Positions 46,698-55,851 of a DNA stretch of 64,000 bases are shown one piece after another (position 1 is the first letter of the stretch; each line of letters opens with the position of its first letter). The translations under genes and the position numbers were made by a program. The notes under the pieces are model-generated. The model was not told the DNA's origin. It did no database searches and was given only the letters and a program-made list of their open reading frames with translations. Source of the stretch: Candidatus Woesearchaeota archaeon (lineage in GTDB: Archaea > Nanobdellota > Nanobdellia > Woesearchaeales > WJKR01); NCBI GenBank assembly GCA_016927245.1, contig JAFGNA010000017.1:1-64000 (forward strand), in the 5' to 3' direction.

Positions 46698-48914
46698 ATG
46701 CACGGGAAGAAGAAAGCTCAGATAGCGACGGAGTACTTCACCACCTATGTGTACGCGGGCGTAGCGATCGTCGCGGTCGTCGGCGCGCTCGCGTACTTCG
46801 GCGCATTCGACAAGGGAGCGTACACCAAGGAGTCCTGCGAGTCAGGCAACCAGATAGACTGCCGCGGAGCGCTCATCACCACCGAAGGTCGCCTCAGCGT
46901 CATGATCGAGAACAAGCTCGGTCGCCCCGTCACCATCACCGAGGCCGTCGCGCAGCACGACGGGCAGCAGTACCGCCACGCAGGCGACGACATCACCCTG
47001 TTGCCGAACGAGAACGCTGACATCACGTTCACCACGAACCGCCTGTTCAAGGAGAACAGCAAGGAATCCTTCACCTACAACATCACTTTCAAGCCGTATG
47101 GGAGCCCGAATGACTACACCGTGCACGGCAGCGCCGTCACCAAGGTTGAGCTGGCGAGCCTCGTCACGTCAGAGTGCGGCAACAGCGTCGCCGAGGCTTA
47201 CGAGGCTTGCGACGGCACTGACTTCAAGAGCAAGACTTGTAGTGACATGAGAGTGGTGCAAGGCAACAATATCATCTATCCCTATGTCGGCGCCGGCCTC
47301 AGGTGCGTCAACGAGTGCACTAAGATAGACGCCTCTGAGTGCGACCTCAACACGGACGTGTGCGCGCAGGAGAACTGGCGGGTGGACGGCTGGGCGCAGG
47401 GCGTGTATTGCTGCCAGGAGGAGTACGGCTGGCACGTCGTCGACCTCGCGTACGCGGACAGCGTCTCCTCGTATTTCAGCGGCACCAGCTCCGGGCCTGT
47501 GTGCTGCGCGCTCAATCATAACTGCGCGTACAACGGCGCTTGCTACGATGACGGTGAGGGTCTCGACATCGACAATGACGGCACGAACGATGCGTGGTGC
47601 TGGGAGGGGACCGTCACGGATGAGTATGAGTGGGTGGCGTGCGGCACCGACCAGCATTGCAGCGCGGCAGGGGCTGGGTTTGTCTGCGCGGGTGACGCGG
47701 CGACGGGCAAGACGTGCCAGCAGGGAGAGCAACCAGGCTGCGCCGAGGATGATGACTGCGACGGCTACCCGTTCGAGACGTGCGAGTTGGGCGGCTGCGA
47801 GCCGGTGTGCGATGATCATCACTATGCTACGCTCCTCTCCATCGGCCCGAGCATAGAAGGTTTGCACGGCGAGGACTTCGACGCTCCTGAGTACGTCGCT
47901 TGCTGCTACGAAGAAGGCCGCTGCGCCGTCATCCATGACCCAGGCTATCCGAGCTATGAATGCGCGCCTTCAGGCACCGCGTACGTTCTCCCGCAAACGG
48001 GCGAGCCAGAGTATTGCCTGGACGGCACCTGGGTGGATTGCGGTGACGATTCTCACTGCCCGAGCGGTCAGGGCTGCGACCCCGACACGCATAACTGCGT
48101 GGGTTGCCTCACCGTGGACGACTTCTCCGAGTACGAGTGCGGCACGTGGCCCGATGGGTGCGGCGGGTACGTGATCAAGGAGTGCTACGCCGGCGAGTGC
48201 GACGCTAACGAGTGCTTCATCCCGCCCGAGGACTTCCAGGGAGCGTACTCGTTCGATATACCAGGTGATGATACTGGCAACATCGAGGAGTTCGAGATAA
48301 CGAGCGGCAGCGTCGATGACGGCGCCGGCATCGACGGCGGCTCCGCGCTGGTGCTGGACGGCGTTGACAGCCACGTCGACCTCGGGAACTGGAGCATCGA
48401 GGGCGATGAAATCACCCTCGCGGCTTGGGTTAAGCTTGACTATTACCCTTTCAACGAGGTTGGTGAGCCGGAAGACCCGCGTGTCATCAGCAAAGGGCCG
48501 CATCGCAACTACCAGAACTGGGCGTTGCTCGTGCAACGAAACAAATACCCTGAGTTCCGCATCGGCGGCCCTTCCGGGAGCTATCCGCCACAGGACATCA
48601 ACCAGGTCAACCCCTCTAACATGTATGATTGGAGGAATTCAAGCATTGACTGGGAGATCGACACCGGTAGATGGTACCACCTCGCCGGCACGTATGACGG
48701 CGCCACGATGAAGCTGTACCTCAACGGGAGCCTGCTCGCGAGGAACGCCTACAGCGGCACGCTCCGGGTGGATGAACTGCACCCCGTGTGGATCGGCGGG
48801 CAGCCCGTTGATGCGACGGAGCGAGAATGGCCTGGCGTCATCGACGAGCTGTACATCCTGAACCGCGCCTTGACCGCTGACGAGATAAGGCTGCTGTATG
48901 AGAGCATGGTCTGA
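46698..48914 (+). CDS. Large class III signal-peptide pilin-like protein, Cys-rich, with C-terminal LamG-like domain
   Basis: MHGKKKAQIATEYFTTYVYAGVAIVAVVGALAYFG; GALVLDGVDSHVDLGNWSIEGDEITLAAWVKLDYY...WYHLAGTYDGATMKLYLNGSLL LamG signature. Confidence 0.75.
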   Translation: MHGKKKAQIATEYFTTYVYAGVAIVAVVGALAYFGAFDKGAYTKESCESGNQIDCRGALITTEGRLSVMIENKLGRPVTITEAVAQHDGQQYRHAGDDITLLPNENADITFTTNRLFKENSKESFTYNITFKPYGSPNDYTVHGSAVTKVELASLVTSECGNSVAEAYEACDGTDFKSKTCSDMRVVQGNNIIYPYVGAGLRCVNECTKIDASECDLNTDVCAQENWRVDGWAQGVYCCQEEYGWHVVDLAYADSVSSYFSGTSSGPVCCALNHNCAYNGACYDDGEGLDIDNDGTNDAWCWEGTVTDEYEWVACGTDQHCSAAGAGFVCAGDAATGKTCQQGEQPGCAEDDDCDGYPFETCELGGCEPVCDDHHYATLLSIGPSIEGLHGEDFDAPEYVACCYEEGRCAVIHDPGYPSYECAPSGTAYVLPQTGEPEYCLDGTWVDCGDDSHCPSGQGCDPDTHNCVGCLTVDDFSEYECGTWPDGCGGYVIKECYAGECDANECFIPPEDFQGAYSFDIPGDDTGNIEEFEITSGSVDDGAGIDGGSALVLDGVDSHVDLGNWSIEGDEITLAAWVKLDYYPFNEVGEPEDPRVISKGPHRNYQNWALLVQRNKYPEFRIGGPSGSYPPQDINQVNPSNMYDWRNSSIDWEIDTGRWYHLAGTYDGATMKLYLNGSLLARNAYSGTLRVDELHPVWIGGQPVDATEREWPGVIDELYILNRALTADEIRLLYESMV

Positions 48915-49904
48915 TCAGCGTTCCGCGTCGACATCATCGGTGCGCTCGTACGGCCTGATGTCTGCCTCTTCGGGCGTGAGGGTCATGCCTTGTTCGTGGA
49001 GGAGGAGCCCGTTCCAGGCGATCATGGCCGCGTTGTCCACGAGGTACTCGTTCGGGGGGGCGTAGCTCTTCCCTCCTCGCTCTTCTGCCATGACGCGGCA
49101 CATCTCTTGCAGTCGCTGGTTGCACGCCACGCCGCCGCCGAGCACTAACTCTTGTTTGCCGCAGTGCGCCATGGCTCGCTCCGCGACCTCGACGAGCATG
49201 GCGAACACGGTCTCTTGGACGGAGAAGCAGAGCTGCTCGGGCGGATGCTTCTCTGAGCGTATCATGGCTTTGAGCTTGGTGAGGAGGCCGCCGAACGAGA
49301 CGTCCATGCCTTTGACCGAGTAGGGGAGCCTGAGCAGTTCGGCGCCTTGTTCTGCTCCTTTCTTCGCGAGCCTCTCTATCGCCGGCCCGGCGGGGAATCC
49401 GAGGCTGAGGGCGCGGCCGAAGCCGTCGAGGAAGTTGCCGACCCCTATGTCTAGTGTTTCGCCGAACACCCGGTATCTTCCTGCTTCGTACGCGATGACT
49501 TGGGTGTTCGCGCCTGACGCGTACAGCAAGACCGGGTCTTTCGCCGGTGTCAACAATCTTCCTATCTCGAGGTGGGCGACGCAGTGGTTCACTCCTGCTA
49601 GGGGTTTCTTGAGCAACAATGCCAGGCTCTTCGCCATGGCCGCCCCGACGCGCAGGGTGTGTCCTAGGCCTGGTCCGCGGGCGTAGGCGATGAGGTCTAT
49701 TTGTGCGGGGGTGATGCCTGCTTTGTTCAGCGCCGCTCTGAGGACGTGGTCGCAGTGCTCGACGTGGTGGTCTGCTACCTTGGCAGGGACCATGCCGCCA
49801 GTGGGGGTGGTGAACGATCGTTTCTCGTTCGCCAGGACTTCTTGGTCTTTGAGGATGGCGACGCCGTAGGTGTGCGCGGTGCTCTCGATGCCGAGGATGA
49901 TCAT
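48915..49904 (-). CDS. kae1: tRNA N6-adenosine threonylcarbamoyltransferase Kae1
   Basis: MIILGIESTAHTYGVAI...VNHCVAHLEIGRL...LVLGGGVACNQRLQEM; no Bud32 kinase domain fused. Confidence 0.95.
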   Translation of the reverse strand: MIILGIESTAHTYGVAILKDQEVLANEKRSFTTPTGGMVPAKVADHHVEHCDHVLRAALNKAGITPAQIDLIAYARGPGLGHTLRVGAAMAKSLALLLKKPLAGVNHCVAHLEIGRLLTPAKDPVLLYASGANTQVIAYEAGRYRVFGETLDIGVGNFLDGFGRALSLGFPAGPAIERLAKKGAEQGAELLRLPYSVKGMDVSFGGLLTKLKAMIRSEKHPPEQLCFSVQETVFAMLVEVAERAMAHCGKQELVLGGGVACNQRLQEMCRVMAEERGGKSYAPPNEYLVDNAAMIAWNGLLLHEQGMTLTPEEADIRPYERTDDVDAER

Positions 49905-49938
49905 CTCGTCGCGGGAGGCGAGCGGCGCTTATAAATGT

Positions 49939-50424
49939 TTAGCGGGTGCGCGGCATCTCTTGCAGGATGACTTCCTCGAAGCCTGGGCGGTGGCTGAGGA
50001 ATGCTTCTCTGAGCACGTCCTTGAGGACGAAGTATTCCTGTCGCTCCTCCACTTGCCGCTTGCCTGCCTCTTCGAAGAACTGGTCGAGGTCTCCTAGCCC
50101 GGTGAATACTGCCTCGACGAGGTAGTCGTAGCCGTTGTTGATCCTGAAGACAGAGTTCACGCGCGGGTGGTTGAGGAGGAATCGTTGGAATTCCTCTCGG
50201 CCGTCCTTGGCGACCTTGAAGAGGATGTGCGTCTTGAGGTCGAACCCGAGCTTTCGGAAGTCGAGGAGTGAGGTGTGCTTCTCGATGTAGTCCCCTTCGT
50301 ACTGTCGCAGCTTGTCGAAGATCGTGGAGACGGGTATGTTCGTCTTCCGGCTAATCCTGGTCAGCGATTCCCGGGCGTTGCGCCGGAAATGGCTGAGCAG
50401 CAGCAGTTCCTTCTCGCGGTCCAT
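49939..50424 (-). CDS. Lrp/AsnC-like transcriptional regulator
   Basis: LLLLSHFRRNARESLTRISRKTNIPVSTIFDKLRQYEGDYIEKHTSLLDFRKLGFDLKTHILFKV. Confidence 0.75.
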   Translation of the reverse strand: MDREKELLLLSHFRRNARESLTRISRKTNIPVSTIFDKLRQYEGDYIEKHTSLLDFRKLGFDLKTHILFKVAKDGREEFQRFLLNHPRVNSVFRINNGYDYLVEAVFTGLGDLDQFFEEAGKRQVEERQEYFVLKDVLREAFLSHRPGFEEVILQEMPRTR

Positions 50425-50699
50425 GGTATCCCTCCGCCCATGATTGGACTGTGGGGTGTGGTGGTCGTCCGCTAAAAATGTTGGTTGTGCTGTTCTGTTG
50501 AACGGTTCAGTGGTTTCCCTGAACCAGCGCTTTGTGGGGTTGGTGGTTGCCGGGAGAATTGCTCTGCTGCGGGCCGGCTGTTCAGCGACCCTGAAACAAC
50601 ACCAAAAAACACATTCTTATACCACTATTAAGTGACTAATTGATGGGTTGTGTGATGCGGAGCGCAAAATCTTAAATACTCACGTTCCTACGAACCCGC

Positions 50700-52055
50700 A
50701 TGAAATGGTCGCTAGGCATCGCCGGCATCATCCTAGCAGGCATCTTGCTCTCGCTAGCGATCGCAGACCCACCAACCGCCCCTCAGGCACCAGGCACACC
50801 CCCATTCGCGAGCTGCACGCCATCAGACGAGGTGTGCGACGGCAAGGACAATGATTGTGACGGCCTCATCGACGCCGAGGACCCTGACTACACAGCGTTG
50901 CTCGCTGACAAGCAGGATGGCGTGTGCGAAGGGGCGGTGAAGTACTGCATCGCCGGCACCGCGATCGAGCCTGACTACGCCGCGTACAACAACAGCTACG
51001 AGGAGAAAGAAGAGTCGTGCAGTGACGGCAAGGATAACGATTGCGACGGCTACGTCGACGATGACGACTATAACTGCAGGAGCTCCGGCGGGGGCGGAGG
51101 CGGCGGAACCTATACGCCACCGAACCAAGAGGATGAAGAAGACGGGGGAGAGGAAGAGCAGGCGGCGCAAGTCACGGATGCTGCGTTGAACTGGACGTAC
51201 ACGTACACCATTGCGAGCACGTCCATCAATGAGTCAGGATTCTCCATCAAGCAATTGTTCGGCTCCCTGCCGCAGAACGAAGTCCCAGAGAACTCCTCAC
51301 TCCACAAGGATGGCTCACTCACTGGCGCCCCTGAGGGGTACGACGTGTACCAGTCATTCTCCTTCAGCGACGCTGCCCGGAGCACGGTGTTCGAGGAGCT
51401 CTTCGTCGTCTTCGGCGTTCCTGAGGCGTGGCTCGCCGAGCACGGCGCCGAGCAGGGGAACGTGACCGTGCTGTACCGTTCCCATGATGAGTGGGTTGCG
51501 GGCACGACGAGCTACCTGGAGGACGAGGGCCTGTACCAAGCAGTCCTGGTGAACGCGCCGCTCGACCAGCTCTTGGTCGCCGCTGCCCGGCCCGCCGCCA
51601 ACGGATCACTCGAGAAGGAGCAGGAACCAGCAGGCAACACTACAGGTATCGAAGAGGAAGGGCCTTCCCCTAACGTTCGGATTCCGCCTGCGCTCATCGC
51701 CCTCATCATCGTCGTCGTGCTCGGCGGGAGCGTCGGGGGGTTCTTCGTCGCGAGGAATAGGAAGCACGGCACGGCACGGCTCGGTGAGGGAGTGGTCCCT
51801 CTCGAGACCGGCCCTTCAGCGCTTGGTGGCGGCCACCCCTCGCCGGTCGTCACGGGGCAGTCATCCTCGCTTGCCAAGCCTGTTATCCCTGCGACGGCGG
51901 CTGATAACCCTCGTCTGCGCGAATTCATCAAGAGGAAGCGCGCAGAGGGAGTTCCTGACAAGGCTATCAGGGAGAGGCTACTCGCCGTCGGGTGGCAGCC
52001 CTCAGTGGTGGACCAGCACTTGAGCAAGGACTCATCATTGGTTCAGCAGCCCTGA
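50700..52055 (+). CDS. Secreted protein with two MopE-like DNDCDG repeats, PGF-pre-PGF-like domain and C-terminal TM
   Basis: EVCDGKDNDCDGLIDAEDPDY, ESCSDGKDNDCDGYVDDDDYNC; signal peptide; TM ALIALIIVVVLGGSVGGFFVARNRK. Confidence 0.7.
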   Translation: MKWSLGIAGIILAGILLSLAIADPPTAPQAPGTPPFASCTPSDEVCDGKDNDCDGLIDAEDPDYTALLADKQDGVCEGAVKYCIAGTAIEPDYAAYNNSYEEKEESCSDGKDNDCDGYVDDDDYNCRSSGGGGGGGTYTPPNQEDEEDGGEEEQAAQVTDAALNWTYTYTIASTSINESGFSIKQLFGSLPQNEVPENSSLHKDGSLTGAPEGYDVYQSFSFSDAARSTVFEELFVVFGVPEAWLAEHGAEQGNVTVLYRSHDEWVAGTTSYLEDEGLYQAVLVNAPLDQLLVAAARPAANGSLEKEQEPAGNTTGIEEEGPSPNVRIPPALIALIIVVVLGGSVGGFFVARNRKHGTARLGEGVVPLETGPSALGGGHPSPVVTGQSSSLAKPVIPATAADNPRLREFIKRKRAEGVPDKAIRERLLAVGWQPSVVDQHLSKDSSLVQQP

Positions 52056-52088
52056 AACAAAACATATTTATAAGTGCGTCACTTCTCA

Positions 52089-53687
52089 GTGGCAAAGATG
52101 GCGGATGTCGGTGAGCAGTTACGGGAATTCTTCCACCAACACCCCTACGCGGAGCACGCCACGTCAGAGATCATCAAAGCAGTCTACCCCGATGAGTACG
52201 GGCGGATCAAGGCGGCGCTGCACGACCCCTTGACGGACCGGGAGTCACGGCTCGTCGCGAAGCGGCACAAAGGACAGCTCCACCGCAGAATCCTCTACCA
52301 TCTCAACCGGCTCGAGGCCGAAGGCGTCATCGCGGTCAGCCAGACGAAGGGGAAAGGCGAGAAGTGCTACGTGCTCAACCAACAGCAGGGACGCAAGCCT
52401 CAGCACCAGCGCATCCCGCACGCGCCCATGGGGCAGCCGCTCCTCAGGCTCGAGCACTACGTGCAGCGACGCGTCATCACCAGCTACGACCCTCGAGGGT
52501 GGCATAGCCGGCTGAACGCCGTGCTCCTCGACACCGTCGAGGAGGACACGGTAGAGAGCCTCCACGCGAGGATTGCCTCTGTCAGCAAGCACGTCAACGA
52601 CGTCATCGGCATCTACGCCGCCGAACAGCTCTTGGTCAAGGAAGACCTCGACCGGCTGAGCAAGCTGCTCAGGCAACTGGACATCGACACCCGCGATAAT
52701 GAGCGGTCAGTATGCCTTCTCATCGACCTCACCAAAGTATCGGAACTGAAGTACACCGAGGACTTCTTCGACGCTTTCGCCTTGCTCAACCCGGCGAACG
52801 TCAAGGTCGTGCTGTGCATCACCAAGAAGTTCCTCGACCGGCACCAGCGCTTGATGAAGCACATCATCAGGCGCTGCAGCGAGGCGAGCATCAAGCTCAA
52901 CCTGCATGACCTCGACGTGCACGAAGCGCCAATCATCGTCGGCAACGCAGGCGTGTACACCTTGCAGAAAGAGGAGTGGCGGACCTACTTGGACGAGGTC
53001 AGGGGGAAGACCATCGGGATCTGCGTGGGGCAGGTCAGCGTCGGCGTCGACGTGCATCGATTCTTCCAAGAGCGAAGGACTGACAAGGAGTTCAGGCAGT
53101 TCATCCTCAAGCTCGGCCAAGCATTAGTGGAGAGCAGCACCGAGCAGCGCAAGCGAGCGGACGCGGTGTTCGCGGACATCAACCGGTTGAACAAGAAGCC
53201 GCACGAGTTCTTCCGGTTCAGCACGAGCTATATCAGGTTGTGGAACTATGACTGGCAGGAGCGGGAGCGACCGCACTTCATCGACCTCCTCTCGACAGCC
53301 GCGGAGGAGCTCGCCGAGTTCTGCCGCGCGGAAGAGACTATTTTCAAGAGCTGCGGCATCCCCATCAGGTTCAAGGCGACCCTGGCGAGCATGTTCTCCA
53401 AGTTCGACCCTTCCTTCTGCTCTGAGCGCAGGTACAGCAAGGTCACCGTGCTGCACTCCCGGACGTTGCAAGATGAGGAGATGCGCAGCTTCATCAAGGC
53501 GCGGGAGCGCATCTTCAAGCTGTTCGACAGCAACGACCGCATCAGGATATTCAGGGCGACGCCGTGCGAGCCGGATGACGTCTTGGAGGAGATCAAAGAG
53601 ATACTCAAGCAGCACGACATCCCTAACCTCACCTATGACTTCGCGGAGCGGAAGGCGGACATGACCCTCAGCCAGTTCATGACGTGA
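52089..53687 (+). CDS. Hypothetical protein with N-terminal winged-HTH-like region
   Basis: about 532 aa; HRRILYHLNRLEAEGVIAVSQTKGKGEKCYVLN. Confidence 0.6.
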   Translation: MAKMADVGEQLREFFHQHPYAEHATSEIIKAVYPDEYGRIKAALHDPLTDRESRLVAKRHKGQLHRRILYHLNRLEAEGVIAVSQTKGKGEKCYVLNQQQGRKPQHQRIPHAPMGQPLLRLEHYVQRRVITSYDPRGWHSRLNAVLLDTVEEDTVESLHARIASVSKHVNDVIGIYAAEQLLVKEDLDRLSKLLRQLDIDTRDNERSVCLLIDLTKVSELKYTEDFFDAFALLNPANVKVVLCITKKFLDRHQRLMKHIIRRCSEASIKLNLHDLDVHEAPIIVGNAGVYTLQKEEWRTYLDEVRGKTIGICVGQVSVGVDVHRFFQERRTDKEFRQFILKLGQALVESSTEQRKRADAVFADINRLNKKPHEFFRFSTSYIRLWNYDWQERERPHFIDLLSTAAEELAEFCRAEETIFKSCGIPIRFKATLASMFSKFDPSFCSERRYSKVTVLHSRTLQDEEMRSFIKARERIFKLFDSNDRIRIFRATPCEPDDVLEEIKEILKQHDIPNLTYDFAERKADMTLSQFMT

Positions 53688-54343
53688 TAACCATGGAGCT
53701 CTCCTTACCGACAGCGATGGACGCGTGGAAGGCCGCGTTGAGCCACATCCTCGACTACGGAGAGAACTTCACCGATGATGATGGCAGGACGTGCCGCGAG
53801 GTGCTGAACCTCTCCGTGACTATCAAGCACCCTGACGTCGGGCTAGACGACCCCATCGACCGCATTAGGAAGAACGAGCGGTGGGTGTACCCGCCGAAGG
53901 ATGAGCTGATCGGGATCATCTTCAACCAGTGGGACTTGCCCTTGTATGATTACACGTACGGCAGCAGAATCTTCGGCTACCAGGAAGTGTTCGACCAGAT
54001 CAACGAGTACGTCATCCCGTTGCTGCGCAAGAATTCCACGTCGCGGCGGGCGTTCGCGCTCACCGTTGACCCGCTGAAGGACTTGCACCTCACGAACAGG
54101 AACGTGCCCGGCCTGATCAGCCTGCACTTCAAGGTCAAGGAAGGGAAGCTCTTGCTGACATCAGTGATACGGAGCAACGACTTCTTCATCGGTTGGCCTG
54201 CGAACGCGTACCAGCTCGGCTCCTTGCAGAAGTACATCGCTGACGAGCTCGAGCTCGGCGTAGGGGCGCTCGCCACGTATTCCATCTCCGCGCACGTGTT
54301 TGAGGAGCAACTAGAGGACATCCACGAGGTCTTGCAACGATGA
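53684..54343 (+). CDS. Thymidylate synthase-fold family protein lacking the usual catalytic Cys
   Basis: RSNDFFIGWPANAYQLGSLQKYIADEL resembles the TS nucleotide-binding region; NVPGLISLHF at the expected P-C-x position has Gly. Confidence 0.6.
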   Translation: MITMELSLPTAMDAWKAALSHILDYGENFTDDDGRTCREVLNLSVTIKHPDVGLDDPIDRIRKNERWVYPPKDELIGIIFNQWDLPLYDYTYGSRIFGYQEVFDQINEYVIPLLRKNSTSRRAFALTVDPLKDLHLTNRNVPGLISLHFKVKEGKLLLTSVIRSNDFFIGWPANAYQLGSLQKYIADELELGVGALATYSISAHVFEEQLEDIHEVLQR

Positions 54344-54510
54344 ATGATGAGGAGTTGGTGAGGGCGTACGAGGAGGAGCTCAAAAGGAAGGATGAGGTCA
54401 TCGAGCGGCTGCGCGAGGAGAACGAGGTGCTGTTGCGCGCCTCGGTGAAGGCGGCGAAGGAGCGCTTGGAGCTCAAGGAGCTGTTGCGCGAGCTAGAAGG
54501 CAGAAGCTAA
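54340..54510 (+). CDS. 56-aa coiled-coil protein
   Basis: MNDEELVRAYEEELKRKDEVIERLREENEVLLRASVKAAKERLELKELLRELEGRS; ATGA overlap with upstream gene. Confidence 0.6.
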   Translation: MNDEELVRAYEEELKRKDEVIERLREENEVLLRASVKAAKERLELKELLRELEGRS

Positions 54511-54653
54511 GAGAATTCTTTCGAGGCGACGATGACGGCTGCGGAGGCGGCGAGGAGCAAGGATGAGTGGAGGACGCTGGCGAACAGGCCCCAGAGCACG
54601 GCGAGGCCTGAGCCCGCGTACAGGACGAACCGGAAGAGCTTGCCAGCCACCAT
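54507..54653 (-). CDS. 48-aa membrane protein
   Basis: MVAGKLFRFVLYAGSGLAVLWGLFASVLHSSLLLAASAAVIVASKEFS. Confidence 0.45.
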   Translation of the reverse strand: MVAGKLFRFVLYAGSGLAVLWGLFASVLHSSLLLAASAAVIVASKEFS

Positions 54654-54832
54654 AGGCAGTCAGGAGGAGAGGATGTTCTTATAGGTTGTGGAATGAGGGA
54701 GGATTTTTCGTGCAACACCCCCATTTCCTGGTTTGTGTAAAATAAGTGATTTGTGTAATAGCAGTCTATTCTGTGTATCAATGCTTTGTTCAATAACGAC
54801 TTAGGTTGATTCTCCATGAGGACTTTTTTTCG

Positions 54833-55129
54833 TTAGAATCCGTATTTCTTATGCGCAGCCTCTATGGAGAGTATTTCTAGTACTCGTACGAGTTTTTCTT
54901 TTTCGTCGATGATGTAGAAAGCAGTGTAGGTTCTTCCGATGTGGATCCTATAGACTTCTTCTCCCGTCACAACCAGCTTTTCTTTGTCACCAATACCCCT
55001 TCCCGGATATGGTTGTGAGAGTTTCTGCAAGTTCTTTTTGCATATAGAGATGCTTTTTTCGTCTAATGATTGCATGAAATCAACAGCCTCATCAGACAGC
55101 AATACGTCATAAGACAATTTTTTACACAT
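54833..55129 (-). CDS. RelE/ParE-type toxin
   Basis: YDVLLSDEAVDFMQSLDEKSISICKKNLQKLSQPYPGRGIGDKEKL...EEVYRIHIGRTYTAFYIIDEKEKLVRVLEILSIEAAHKKYG. Confidence 0.82.
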   Translation of the reverse strand: MCKKLSYDVLLSDEAVDFMQSLDEKSISICKKNLQKLSQPYPGRGIGDKEKLVVTGEEVYRIHIGRTYTAFYIIDEKEKLVRVLEILSIEAAHKKYGF

Positions 55130-55319
55130 CCTCTAATTTGCGCCAATTGCCTTTCCCAGCACGAGCGGCCTGAGCAAAACTAGCCAGTTCTCGCCTGTTA
55201 TGCGCCTGAACGAGTTCGCCAAGGAGCTCATCATAGGTCTGACCAGCTTCTTTTATCCGTCCGAGCTGTTTCCATCTGTCTTCCGAGACGGGGATCCGTT
55301 TCGTCATCATCTGTGCCAT
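55122..55319 (-). CDS. Antitoxin partner of RelE-like toxin
   Basis: 65 aa, MTKRIPVSEDRWKQLGRIKEAGQTYDELLGELVQAHNRRELA; overlaps toxin start by 8 nt. Confidence 0.7.
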   Translation of the reverse strand: MAQMMTKRIPVSEDRWKQLGRIKEAGQTYDELLGELVQAHNRRELASFAQAARAGKGNWRKLEDV

Positions 55320-55420
55320 ATTTACAATCAGTACAATATGTGCATTTATATATTTTGTGATTCCAACGACTGCGTCAATTTGTGTAATAATGAAGAATCC
55401 TGTGTAAAATTACCTTAAAT

Positions 55421-55458
55421 TTTTACACAAAGCCCCTCATTTCCGGCTTTGTGTAAAA
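55421..55458. repeat. Perfect 14-bp inverted repeat formed by two abutting transposon ends
   Basis: TTTTACACAAAGCC-CCTCATTTCC-GGCTTTGTGTAAAA. Confidence 0.9.
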
Positions 55459-55571
55459 TATGAGTTTTGTGTAAAAATGACAGATTCTGTGTAAGAATAC
55501 CACTGGACATGTATCGTAGTAATATTTATAATCTCTTAAACCCTTGAATTCTACGATTAGGAGGCTTTACA

Positions 55572-55820
55572 ATGGAAGAGAAGGTAAAACAAGAATTAGC
55601 ACGCAACGAAGGCTATGTGTTTTTTCTGTCCGATTACGAAGTGAGACTTGGCTGGAAAGCAGGTAGTGTTATTACCGCAGCATTTTTTAAGAGGCCCAGG
55701 GATGACTTTGATAACCACCAACCATTCACGGAAGATGAAGTCCAACAACTGATAGAAGACCTTAAAGACTTAAGTGACTGGCGACATTATCGCAGGCTTA
55801 AGAACAAGCTGAATCAGTAA
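55572..55820 (+). CDS. Small hypothetical protein
   Basis: 82 aa, MEEKVKQELARNEGYVFFLSDYEVRLGWKAGS... Confidence 0.55.
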   Translation: MEEKVKQELARNEGYVFFLSDYEVRLGWKAGSVITAAFFKRPRDDFDNHQPFTEDEVQQLIEDLKDLSDWRHYRRLKNKLNQ

Positions 55821-55851
55821 TTTAAAAATAGCAGAATCTGTGCAAAAATGG

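Larger units (their letters stand above)
54730..55434. mobile_element. Small transposon-derived unit carrying a TA module (non-autonomous)
   Basis: Left end GGTTTGTGTAAAAT..., right end TTTTACACAAAGCC identical to the larger element; remnant of transposase 3' end at 55363-55418. Confidence 0.65.

Noticed and set aside
54720-55500. GTGTAAAA repeats considered as a CRISPR-like or replication iteron array
   Set aside because: Only two or three short degenerate copies per cluster, located exactly at transposon ends; better explained as subterminal transposase-binding repeats. No CRISPR array was seen anywhere in the window.
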